From the IMG/VR virus record IMGVR_UViG_3300024346_000327, positions 1 through 31,247 of that record: a stretch of 31,247 bases of DNA, one strand, 5' to 3'. The notes under the pieces are model-generated. The model did not search any database. It was given only the letters and a program-made list of their open reading frames with translations, and had not been told where the DNA came from. This stretch comes from a virus. This document shows positions 1 through 6,684 of this stretch, piece by piece. The first letter of the stretch is position 1. The number at the start of each line of letters is the position of its first letter. The translations under genes and the position numbers were made by a program.

Positions 1-180
1 GCTGACGTTTACTCTAAGAAGCCTGTTGAATACTTGGAAGCAATTGCTCGTGGAGAAGTTCCACGTTGGGATTCAGAATCTAAAAAATATGTTTACGGTG
101 ATGACGCTACTGAAGTATTCGGTGGAACACCTGTGGACCCACAAGCAGGTATGTCACCTGACGAGGAATTACCATTCTAA
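1..180 (+). CDS. Single-stranded-DNA-binding protein, C-terminal fragment (partial, 5' end outside window)
   Basis: The reading frame is open from base 1 and stops at TAA 178-180, giving 59 residues with no start in the window. The last residues are MSPDEELPF. This closely resembles the acidic tip (DDDIPF/DDDLPF) with which bacterial-type SSB proteins recruit partner enzymes. The stretch before it is polar and probably a flexible tail. Known biology: SSB coats single-stranded DNA at forks and recombination intermediates, and its tip docks other replication proteins. The next gene is a UvsX-like recombinase, a sensible neighbour. The OB-fold that would settle the family lies upstream of the window, so the call rests on the tail motif and context. 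An unrelated protein with a similar acidic end is the alternative. Confidence 0.62.
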   Translation, partial: ADVYSKKPVEYLEAIARGEVPRWDSESKKYVYGDDATEVFGGTPVDPQAGMSPDEELPF

Positions 181-193
181 TAAACTAAAACAC

Positions 194-229
194 ATCATGT
201 GCGGTATCATGTACGGTACCGCACATGAT
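194..229 (+). terminator. Perfect 13-bp inverted repeat between the SSB-like gene and uvsX
   Basis: The arms at 194-206 (ATCATGTGCGGTA) and 217-229 (TACCGCACATGAT) are perfect reverse complements around a 10-base loop. Inside, T207-G216 and C208-G215 could extend the stem. The sequence after the right arm is TAATTTATAT, T-rich but not a clean T-run. It could act as a terminator, a 3'-end-stabilising hairpin for the upstream transcript, or an operator, since it is also palindromic DNA. It lies 14 bases after one stop and 15 bases before the next start. Confidence 0.6.
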
Positions 230-244
230 TAATTTATATCATAT

Positions 245-1252
245 ATGGCTATTAAAAAAAATGATTTCAGCTCAGTAAAGAAAAAATTCTCTACTTCAGC
301 TAAGTACAAACCGCAAAGATTTTTTGACTTAGGTTCTGATTTCTTAGATGCGGTTGGACTACCAGGTCCTGCAATTGGACACTTAAATATGTTCTTGGGT
401 CACTCAGACACAGGAAAAACAACCGCTTTGGTTAAAGCCGCTGTTGATGCACAAAAGAAAGGTATTCTACCTGTATTCATTATTACAGAACAGAAATGGT
501 CTTTTGAACACGCGAAGATTATGGGTTTTGAATGTGGGGAAGTTATTGACGAAGAAACTGGTGAATCGGATTGGGATGGATTTTACATCTTCAATAATAA
601 CTTTAACTACATTGAACAAATTACTGACTACATTAATAGTTTGTTAGATGCACAAGAAAAAGGTGAATTAGATTATAGTTTGTTATTCTTGTGGGACTCT
701 GTTGGTTCAGTTCCTTGTAAAATGACTTTTGATGGTAAAGGTGGTAAACAACACAACGCATCTGTACTTGCCGATAAGATTGGTATGGGTATTAACCAAC
801 GTATTTCAGGTTCACGTAAATCTGATTCAAAATACGAAAACACGTTGGTTATTGTTAATCAGCCTTGGGTTGAATTACCTGACAATCCATTTGGTCAACC
901 AAAGATTAAAGCAAAAGGTGGTGAAGCTATTTGGTTGAACTCATCTTTGGTATTCTTATTCGGTAATCAAAAAGGTGCTGGAACAAACAAGATTACTGCA
1001 ACAAAAGACAAAAGAAGTGTTAAGTTTGCAATCAGAACAAAAGTGTCCGTAATGAAAAACCACATCAACGGTTTGGGATATGAGGATGGAAAAATCATTG
1101 TAACCCCACATGGATTCTTGGCAGGTAAAGAAGCTGCAGAAGAGAAGGTGTCTATTGAGAATTACAAAAAAGAATATGCTGACTATTGGAAAGATATTCT
1201 TGGTGTAACATCATTGGACTTTGAATTGAAAGAAGAAAAGGAAATTGACTAA
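245..1252 (+). CDS. uvsX: UvsX/RecA-like recombinase
   Basis: This 335-residue protein is an ATP-dependent strand-exchange recombinase of the RecA/UvsX family. It would form filaments on single-stranded DNA for recombination-dependent replication and repair. Visible motifs are Walker A GHSDTGKTT (residues 52-60), TEQKWSFE (81-88) where RecA has its catalytic glutamate region, and Walker B LLFLWDS (146-152). VIVNQPW (202-208) matches the RecA NQ motif, and KAKGGEAIWLNSS (223-235) resembles the segment after loop L2. T4 UvsX is 391 residues, so this is somewhat shorter. The ATG at 245 is preceded by AT-rich sequence with no Shine-Dalgarno. The gene sits between an SSB-like end and a 5' nuclease, as expected for a T4-like recombination cluster. 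Confidence 0.93.
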   Translation: MAIKKNDFSSVKKKFSTSAKYKPQRFFDLGSDFLDAVGLPGPAIGHLNMFLGHSDTGKTTALVKAAVDAQKKGILPVFIITEQKWSFEHAKIMGFECGEVIDEETGESDWDGFYIFNNNFNYIEQITDYINSLLDAQEKGELDYSLLFLWDSVGSVPCKMTFDGKGGKQHNASVLADKIGMGINQRISGSRKSDSKYENTLVIVNQPWVELPDNPFGQPKIKAKGGEAIWLNSSLVFLFGNQKGAGTNKITATKDKRSVKFAIRTKVSVMKNHINGLGYEDGKIIVTPHGFLAGKEAAEEKVSIENYKKEYADYWKDILGVTSLDFELKEEKEID

Positions 1253-1263
1253 ACAATAAACAA

Positions 1264-2271
1264 GTGGTTAAAACTTTAATAGTTGACGGAGATAACTTAT
1301 TCAAAATTGGATTTCACGGGGTTAGAGATTTCTACCACGAAGGAAAACATATTGGGGGTATTTTCCACTTTGTTAATGTTCTTCGTAGATTCCTATCGGA
1401 ATACAACTACGACAAGGTAATAGTTTTTTGGGACGGGAATAATAACTCGTCCCAAAGAAAATTACTGTTTTCTGAATATAAAGAAAACCGTCGTTTAACA
1501 ATGAACGAAGAAAAGAAAGAATCTTATTATGGACAAAAAGAAAGATTGAAACAATATCTTGAAGAAATGTTCATTAGACAAATTGGTATTGACGACCACG
1601 AGTGCGATGACTTAATTGCTTATTACACACAAATAAGTCAAGATGAGAAAATAACAATCCTTTCTTCTGATAAGGACCTTACACAACTTATCACACCAAA
1701 AGTACACATCTACTCACCCATAGTAAAACAATGGGTTACAGACAAACACAAGATTAAATTAGGTACAATTGAAGTACCTATATCAAATGTGAAATTAGTT
1801 AAAATTTTATTGGGCGACAAGTCAGACAACATTGAAGGAATTTATAGCTTCGGTGAAAAGAAGTTAGTTAAATATTTTCCTGAGGTTATTGAAAGAGAAC
1901 TAAATGTTGACTATATTTGTACAAGAGCACAAGAAATTTTAGATATAGATGACACAATCAAGCCACTTAAGAATTTATTATCAGGTACCACCAAGTCAGG
2001 TACCTACGGAAAGGAATACTACGATATTCGTGAAAAAATCGTTAGTTTGTCAAATCCTTTAATGACCGAAGAAGCAAAAAAAGAAGTAGAACTTTATTAT
2101 TCAGAAGATATGGACCCTGACGGTAGGGGATATAAGAATCTGATGAAAATGATGATTGAAGATGGATTCTTTAAGTACCTACCAAAACAAGACGATGCGT
2201 GGGTAGAATTCCTTCAACCAATTATGAAACTAACAAGAAAAGAAAAAAAACGATACAACAACAACAATTAA
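1264..2271 (+). CDS. 5'-3' exonuclease / flap endonuclease (T4 RNase H-like)
   Basis: This 335-residue protein carries the acidic residues of the FEN/5'-nuclease superfamily in order: LIVDGDN (5-11), VIVFWDG (52-58), DDHECDD (110-116), ILSSDKDL (132-139) and GDKSDNIEGI (184-193). The last is the start of the helix-hairpin-helix that grips DNA behind the nick. These residues bind two metal ions. In T4 the equivalent enzyme removes RNA primers and flaps from lagging-strand fragments. The start is GTG at 1264, 11 bases after the uvsX stop; it places the first strand (VKTLIVDGDN) at the usual position next to the N-terminus. The C-terminus is very basic and Asn-rich. The length is close to that of T4 RNase H (305 residues). 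Confidence 0.9.
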   Translation: MVKTLIVDGDNLFKIGFHGVRDFYHEGKHIGGIFHFVNVLRRFLSEYNYDKVIVFWDGNNNSSQRKLLFSEYKENRRLTMNEEKKESYYGQKERLKQYLEEMFIRQIGIDDHECDDLIAYYTQISQDEKITILSSDKDLTQLITPKVHIYSPIVKQWVTDKHKIKLGTIEVPISNVKLVKILLGDKSDNIEGIYSFGEKKLVKYFPEVIERELNVDYICTRAQEILDIDDTIKPLKNLLSGTTKSGTYGKEYYDIREKIVSLSNPLMTEEAKKEVELYYSEDMDPDGRGYKNLMKMMIEDGFFKYLPKQDDAWVEFLQPIMKLTRKEKKRYNNNN

Positions 2272-2273
2272 TT

Positions 2274-2726
2274 ATGAAAGAAACACAAGATTTAACGAAA
2301 ATGGAGTTTTTAATTAAACTCAACGACAACATCGTCGTTCAAAGGTTTTTCAATGTTAAGGGTTACAATGAGACTGCAAAACACAGTTTAGAACTTCATG
2401 ATTACATGAAGAACATTGCCGACTACATGGAAAGATATTTGAAAGACAAAAGTTTGGACTACATGGCAGAAAACGCAGAGTTGATTATGAATGACTCTTC
2501 AGTCATGAATACGTCAAAAACTGATGGACCTGAATGGTTTTACCTATACATTAAGATGGGGGAACAGACAATTTGTCATAGGGGTTTTGACGCCAAGGTA
2601 TACCCACCAAAGGCTAGATACACCGTAGACATACGACCAGAGATAAAAAATATTTTGAAGTCGTTGACTGACATTTTTTCAGGTGAAAACTTTTCTACAA
2701 CATATATGAATTATCAACTTGCTTGA
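2274..2726 (+). CDS. Unknown protein of the replication cluster (150 residues)
   Basis: I do not recognise this protein. The ATG at 2274 lies two bases after the stop of the 5' nuclease. The frame stays open upstream to 2199, but that would only translate the tail of the nuclease gene out of frame, so 2274 is preferred; ATG 2304 (MEFLIKLND) is the alternative. The N-terminal part looks like a beta hairpin (FLIKLNDNIVVQRFF). A helical segment follows (about residues 35-75), then a second mixed region with EWFYLYIKMG and Cys-His (TICHRGF). No catalytic motif, signal peptide or membrane segment is visible. Its place between a FEN-like nuclease and the helicase suggests an accessory replication role, but that is only inference. 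It is shorter than the T4 helicase loader gp59 (217 residues) and I see no link to it. Confidence 0.8.
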   Translation: MKETQDLTKMEFLIKLNDNIVVQRFFNVKGYNETAKHSLELHDYMKNIADYMERYLKDKSLDYMAENAELIMNDSSVMNTSKTDGPEWFYLYIKMGEQTICHRGFDAKVYPPKARYTVDIRPEIKNILKSLTDIFSGENFSTTYMNYQLA

Positions 2727-2729
2727 TAG

Positions 2730-2736
2730 TATTTAT
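2730..2736 (+). promoter_or_regulatory. TATTTAT intergenic motif, upstream of the helicase gene
   Basis: TATTTAT lies in the 36-base gap before the helicase start (26 bases between motif end and ATG). It sits inside a short palindrome, TTGATA-GTATT-TATCAA (2723-2739). The same 7-mer occurs in five other gaps of this window. A promoter -10-like role is inferred, not shown. Confidence 0.35.
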
Positions 2737-2762
2737 CAAAACACGTCAAAGTAAAAACAGTT

Positions 2763-4142
2763 ATGTCAAGCGAGAAAAATTTTGGATATTTAGGAAACAC
2801 ATTTCAAATTCAACTAATCAATCAACTTATTCTAAACAAAGAATTCGCACGTGCGATTGTTGATGTTTTGGATTCAAAATACTTTGATAACCAATACTTT
2901 AAAATCATTACCCAAATGATTAAGGAGTATTATGTTAAGTATGAAAGTGTTCCTACTTTTGAAACTTTAGACCAATTGACTCGTTCTGAGATTAGTTCTG
3001 AAAGTGCAAGAAAAATCGTTCTTGACACATTAACCCAAATTCGTGATGTAAGTTTTGAGGGTCACCAATTCGTAATTGAAAAGGCACTTAAGTTCTGTAA
3101 ACAACAAGAACTTCAAAAAGTAATGACCAAAGCTCAAAAGATTATTGACAAAGGTGACTTTGAAAGTTATGACCAATTAGAAGAGATGGTTAATAAAGCT
3201 CTTCAGGTTGGTGAAATTGACGAAGCAGAACACGATGTATTCACAAATTTGGACCAAGTGTTAGATGAAGATTATAGACACCCAATCCCAATGGGAATTA
3301 TCGGTATTGACAATTTGTTGAAAGGTGGATTGGCAAAAGGAGAATTGGGAGTAATCTTAGCACCTACAGGTGTTGGTAAAACAACAGTACTAACAAAAAT
3401 TTGTAACCACGCATTTAATTTAGGTTACAACGTTCTTCAAATATTCTTTGAAGACAACCCAAAAATTATCCAAAGAAAACACTTCACACTTTGGACAGGA
3501 ATCGCCCCTGATGAACTTTCATTCCAAAAAGATGTTGTTATGGAAAAAGTTAGAGATATTAAAGAAAATACAACGAACAGGTTGATTTTAAAGAAATATG
3601 CCTCTGACACCTTAACAATGAGTCAAATCAAAAATCAAATTAGAAAGATGATTGCCGAAGGAACAAAAATTGATATGATTAGTTTAGATTATATTGATTG
3701 TGTTGTTCCTGACAAAAACTTAGGGGATGAATGGAAAAGTGAAGGTTCCGTGATGAGAGGATTTGAAGCAATGTGTCACGAATTGGACGTAGCAGGATGG
3801 ACTGCGACTCAAGGAAATAGAAGTTCAATATCATCAGATGTTGTTACTACTGACCAAATGGGAGGGTCAATTAAAAAGGCACAAGTAGGACACGTTATCA
3901 TAACAGTTGCAAAGAGTTTACAACAAAAAGAAATGAAACTCGCAACAATAGCTATTACCAAATCAAGAATTGGACGAGATGGTATTGTGTTTGAAAATTG
4001 TAAATTTGACAACGAACTCATGGAAATTGATACAGAAAGTTCAGTAACTTTCTTGGGTCTTGAAGAACAAAAAGAAGAACGAAACAGAAACAGAGTTAAC
4101 GAACTATTGACAAAAAGAAAACAACAACAACAAATTAATTAA
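2763..4142 (+). CDS. 41: Replicative DNA helicase, DnaB/T4 gp41-like
   Basis: This 459-residue protein has the two-part DnaB layout. A helical N-terminal domain (about 1-150) begins with FQIQLINQLILNKEFA, followed by a RecA-type motor domain. The motor starts near PIPMGIIGIDNLLKGGL (175-190), with Walker A APTGVGKTT (200-208), a glutamate after the second strand (IFFED, 227-231; catalytic base E230), and Walker B MISLDYID (305-312). A glutamine switch motif, GWTATQGNR (345-353), and an arginine-rich segment near 385-400 follow. DnaB-family hexamers unwind DNA 5'-3' at the fork and work with primase. The length matches T4 gp41 (475 residues). No primase or loader is in the window. The last residues are Lys/Gln-rich, probably a disordered tail. 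There is no Shine-Dalgarno before the ATG. Confidence 0.92.
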   Translation: MSSEKNFGYLGNTFQIQLINQLILNKEFARAIVDVLDSKYFDNQYFKIITQMIKEYYVKYESVPTFETLDQLTRSEISSESARKIVLDTLTQIRDVSFEGHQFVIEKALKFCKQQELQKVMTKAQKIIDKGDFESYDQLEEMVNKALQVGEIDEAEHDVFTNLDQVLDEDYRHPIPMGIIGIDNLLKGGLAKGELGVILAPTGVGKTTVLTKICNHAFNLGYNVLQIFFEDNPKIIQRKHFTLWTGIAPDELSFQKDVVMEKVRDIKENTTNRLILKKYASDTLTMSQIKNQIRKMIAEGTKIDMISLDYIDCVVPDKNLGDEWKSEGSVMRGFEAMCHELDVAGWTATQGNRSSISSDVVTTDQMGGSIKKAQVGHVIITVAKSLQQKEMKLATIAITKSRIGRDGIVFENCKFDNELMEIDTESSVTFLGLEEQKEERNRNRVNELLTKRKQQQQIN

Positions 4143-4148
4143 AAATTT

Positions 4149-4155
4149 AAAGGAG
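4149..4155 (+). promoter_or_regulatory. Shine-Dalgarno sequence of the ribonucleotide reductase gene
   Basis: AAAGGAG ends 11 bases before the ATG at 4167. It is one of only two convincing Shine-Dalgarno sequences I see in the window; most other starts have A/T-rich leaders. It fixes the start of the reductase gene and suggests that this gene is translated differently or was acquired separately. Confidence 0.6.
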
Positions 4156-4166
4156 AAAAATAAAAA

Positions 4167-6026
4167 ATGGACGCATCACAAAAGATATTGTCAGACCTCA
4201 CGGTGTATATGAAATACGCTAAATTCTTACCTGATGTAAACAGGAGAGAAACGTGGGAAGAGTTAGTAACAAGAAACATGAACATGCACATCAAAAAATA
4301 CCCACTATTAGCTGGTGAAATAGTAGATGTGTACAAGTATGTTTATGATAAAAAAGTTTTACCATCAATGCGCTCAATGCAGTTTGGTGGTAAACCAATT
4401 GAAATTTCACCAAACAGAATTTACAACTGTGCTTATTTACCGATTGACCACTTAGACGCATTTGCTGAAAGTATGTTCTTATTGTTAGGTGGAACAGGTG
4501 TTGGATATTCAGTTCAAAAACATCACGTAGAAAAACTACCTGAAATTAGAAAACCTAACACAAATAGAACAAGAAGATTCTTAGTTGGAGATTCAATTGA
4601 AGGTTGGGCTGACGCAATCAAAGTACTAATGAAATCTTACTTTGGTGAAAATTTGTCAACACCTGAATTTGATTTTTCAGATATTAGACCAAAAGGTGCC
4701 CAACTTGTAACATCAGGTGGTAAAGCACCTGGACCACAACCTTTGAAAGATTGTATTCACAAATTAAAAGGTATGTTGGACGCAAAAGAAGATGGTCAAA
4801 AATTATCATCAATTGAAGTTCACGATATGGTATGTCACATTGCAGACGCAGTTCTTGCTGGTGGTATTCGTAGAGCGGCTTTGATTTCTTTATTCAGCGC
4901 TGATGACCAAGAGATGATTTCTTGTAAGTCAGGCACATGGTGGGAAACAAACCCACAAAGAGGAAGAGCTAACAATTCAGCGGCTTTGGTTAGACACAAA
5001 ATTACAAAAGAATTTTTCTTAGATTTGTGGAAACGTGTTGAAGCATCAGGAGCTGGTGAACCTGGTATCTATTTTACAAATGATAAAGATTGGGGAACTA
5101 ATCCATGTTGTGAAATCGCATTGAGACCAAACCAATTCTGTAACTTATGTGAGGTAAATGTTTCTGACATTGAATCACAAGAAGATTTGAACAACCGTGT
5201 TAAAGCAGCAACTTTCATCGGAACACTTCAAGCTGGTTATACCGACTTCCATTACTTGAGAGATGTGTGGAAACGTACAACTGAAAAAGATGCGTTGATT
5301 GGAGTATCAATGACAGGTATCGGTTCAGGTGTTGTATTGGGTTATAACATGAAAGAAGCGGCTAAACTTGTTAAAGAAGAAAACGCAAGAGTTGCTGACT
5401 TGATTGGTATCAACAAATCAGCTCGTACAACTACTGTAAAACCAGCAGGAACCACATCTTTGACATTGGGAACATCTTCAGGTATCCACGCATGGCACAA
5501 CGACTATTATGTTCGCAGAGTTCGTGTAGGTAAGAACGAATCTATTTACCAATACTTGGCGATGAATCACCCTGAGTTGGTTGAAGATGAATATTTCCGT
5601 CCACATGACACGGCAGTTATTTCAGTTCCACAAAAAGCACCCGAAGGAGCAATTTTAAGAACAGAATCACCTTTCCAATTGTTGGACCGTGTTAAGAAAA
5701 TCACACAAGAGTGGGTTAAACCTGGACACAGAACTGGTTCAAACAGTCACAACGTATCCGCAACAATCAGTTTAAAACCTGAAGATTGGGAATTGGCTGG
5801 TGAATGGATGTGGAATAACAGAGATTTCTATAATGGATTATCGGTATTGCCCTATAATGGAGGCAGTTATATTCAAGCACCTTTTGAGGATTGTACCAAA
5901 GAAGAATACGAAAGATTATTTTCTAAATTACAGTCAATTGACTTATCAAAAGTTATTGAATTACAAGATGATACATCACTTTCAGATTCTGTCGCTTGCG
6001 GCGGGGGAGCGTGTGAAATTGTTTAA
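4167..6026 (+). CDS. nrdJ: Class II (adenosylcobalamin-dependent) ribonucleotide reductase, compact monomeric type
   Basis: This 619-residue protein would reduce ribonucleotides to deoxyribonucleotides for phage DNA synthesis, using B12 to make its radical. The active site reads NPCCE (312-316): Asn312, thiyl-radical Cys314 and Glu316, as in the N-x-C-x-E motif of all reductases. The redox pair is probably Cys88 (RIYNCAY) and Cys325, 11 residues after Cys314 as in the Lactobacillus RTPR enzyme (C408 to C419). PSMRSMQFGG (66-75) and LLLGGTGVGYS (105-115) are also typical. The C-terminus CGGGACEIV holds the Cys pair that relays electrons from thioredoxin or glutaredoxin. RTPR is about 739 residues, so some insertion is reduced. 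No small radical subunit gene (nrdB) is adjacent, which fits class II. I infer class from sequence resemblance; a class I large subunit is less likely. Confidence 0.87.
   Translation: MDASQKILSDLTVYMKYAKFLPDVNRRETWEELVTRNMNMHIKKYPLLAGEIVDVYKYVYDKKVLPSMRSMQFGGKPIEISPNRIYNCAYLPIDHLDAFAESMFLLLGGTGVGYSVQKHHVEKLPEIRKPNTNRTRRFLVGDSIEGWADAIKVLMKSYFGENLSTPEFDFSDIRPKGAQLVTSGGKAPGPQPLKDCIHKLKGMLDAKEDGQKLSSIEVHDMVCHIADAVLAGGIRRAALISLFSADDQEMISCKSGTWWETNPQRGRANNSAALVRHKITKEFFLDLWKRVEASGAGEPGIYFTNDKDWGTNPCCEIALRPNQFCNLCEVNVSDIESQEDLNNRVKAATFIGTLQAGYTDFHYLRDVWKRTTEKDALIGVSMTGIGSGVVLGYNMKEAAKLVKEENARVADLIGINKSARTTTVKPAGTTSLTLGTSSGIHAWHNDYYVRRVRVGKNESIYQYLAMNHPELVEDEYFRPHDTAVISVPQKAPEGAILRTESPFQLLDRVKKITQEWVKPGHRTGSNSHNVSATISLKPEDWELAGEWMWNNRDFYNGLSVLPYNGGSYIQAPFEDCTKEEYERLFSKLQSIDLSKVIELQDDTSLSDSVACGGGACEIV
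6003..6009 (+). promoter_or_regulatory. Putative Shine-Dalgarno for the DUF5522 gene, inside the end of nrdJ
   Basis: GGGGGAG ends three bases before GTG 6013, inside the codons for the reductase C-terminal CGGGAC motif. The G-run is partly forced by the Gly codons, so it may be coincidence. It is nevertheless the best reason for choosing GTG 6013 as the start of the next small gene. The spacing is short. Confidence 0.35.
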
Positions 6027-6228
6027 TCAAAATAAAACTATTAATAATTTGGAAGGGGGAAGTCAAAAACTTCTCCCTTCTGATTTTTATATTGAAAATG
6101 GAATTTATGTGTTCACAAAAGAGTTTCATTTAAGGAGGGGTAGTTGTTGTGGTAATGGTTGTAGACATTGTCCTTTTTTTCCTGCTCACAAAAAAGGGAA
6201 TACAACTATATTTATAGACAATGGCTAA
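6013..6228 (+). CDS. DUF5522 family small protein (Cys-rich, probable metal site)
   Basis: The frame encodes FYIENGIYVFT, then FHLRRGSCCGNGCRHCPFF. This is the hallmark of DUF5522, a family of short proteins I know mainly from Bacteroidota, whose function is unknown. The four clustered cysteines and a histidine (CC-x3-C-x-H-C) look like a metal-binding site. The start is uncertain. GTG 6013 gives 71 residues, overlaps nrdJ by 14 bases and has a G-rich stretch just upstream. ATG 5968 would overlap nrdJ by 59 bases, and TTG 6019 or 6046 are also possible. The stop overlaps the first 8 bases of the gp25-like gene, suggesting coupling. A strong hairpin lies within the N-terminal third. A host-derived accessory gene is the likely origin. 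Confidence 0.72.
   Translation: MKLFNQNKTINNLEGGSQKLLPSDFYIENGIYVFTKEFHLRRGSCCGNGCRHCPFFPAHKKGNTTIFIDNG
6052..6088 (+). terminator. Terminator-like hairpin inside the DUF5522 reading frame
   Basis: The arms GAAGGGGGAAG (6052-6062) and CTTCTCCCTTC (6070-6080) pair over 11 positions with one G-U, around a 7-base A-rich loop. They are followed by TGATTTTTATATT. Stem, loop and T-tract fit an intrinsic terminator placed 26 bases after the nrdJ stop. It would end the DNA-metabolism transcript just before the baseplate genes. It also lies in an open reading frame, so read-through or a start downstream of it is needed for the DUF5522 protein. Confidence 0.55.
6209..6215 (+). promoter_or_regulatory. 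TATTTAT motif just before the gp25-like gene
   Basis: TATTTATA (6209-6216) lies four bases before the ATG at 6221, within the last codons of the DUF5522 gene. It is the exact reverse complement of the T4 late promoter box TATAAATA. The tight spacing argues against a simple promoter for this gene unless the transcript is nearly leaderless. Confidence 0.3.
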
Positions 6229-6679
6229 TGGTGTAACTTATGGTATTAATTTTCCTTTTAATGATTCATTAAAGGGGGATTACCTTTCTTTGTCTCAAAA
6301 TCCTGACCAAGAAATAAGAAGTAATTTAATTCATTTGATTTTAACCCGAAAAGGTAGTAGATATTATTTACCTGATTTTGGTACTAAAATTTATGAATTT
6401 ATTTTTGAACCATTAGATGGTGTTACGTTTGAATCAATTAAAGATGATATTAGAGATAATGTTAGTAAGTATATTCCTAATTTAATTATTAATGATATTA
6501 TTGTTTTACCATATAATGAGTATGAGTCAGTTGGTACTTTAAACACAGAAAATTTAGGAAATGGTGTTTATAGAGTTGCCGGTAGAAACACTTCAGAGTA
6601 CACGGCTAAAATGAGAATTGATTATACAATTAGCGATAACGCATTTCAAACAAAAGATTTTGTAATTATAAATATTTAA
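6221..6679 (+). CDS. 25: Baseplate wedge protein, gp25-like (GPW/gp25 family)
   Basis: The 152-residue protein has the gp25 pattern. A short N-terminal segment is followed by QEIRSNLIHLILTRKGSRYYLPDFGTKI, the conserved helix and R-x-G-x-R...P-x-F-G-T motif seen in gp25 and GpW-like baseplate proteins (about 30-56). Then come IYEFIFEPLD and a second helix (FESIKDDIRDNVSKYIP). In T4 gp25 lies at the inner baseplate, contacts gp6 and gp53, and starts sheath assembly. The length fits T4 gp25 (132 residues) with a small C-terminal extension. The gp6-like gene follows after five bases, matching this partnership. There is no Shine-Dalgarno. Confidence 0.88.
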   Translation: MANGVTYGINFPFNDSLKGDYLSLSQNPDQEIRSNLIHLILTRKGSRYYLPDFGTKIYEFIFEPLDGVTFESIKDDIRDNVSKYIPNLIINDIIVLPYNEYESVGTLNTENLGNGVYRVAGRNTSEYTAKMRIDYTISDNAFQTKDFVIINI

Positions 6680-6684
6680 CATAA

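Noticed and set aside
2199-2273. Upstream extension of the 150-residue protein to ATG 2199
   Set aside because: The extension is only the out-of-frame tail of the 5' nuclease gene and codes for a basic Gln/Lys run; ATG 2274 directly follows the nuclease stop.
6667-6674. Exact T4 late promoter box TATAAATA upstream of the gp6-like gene
   Set aside because: It lies in the last codons of the gp25-like gene only 10 bases before the next start, in very AT-rich sequence, and is not repeated at other genes in this orientation.
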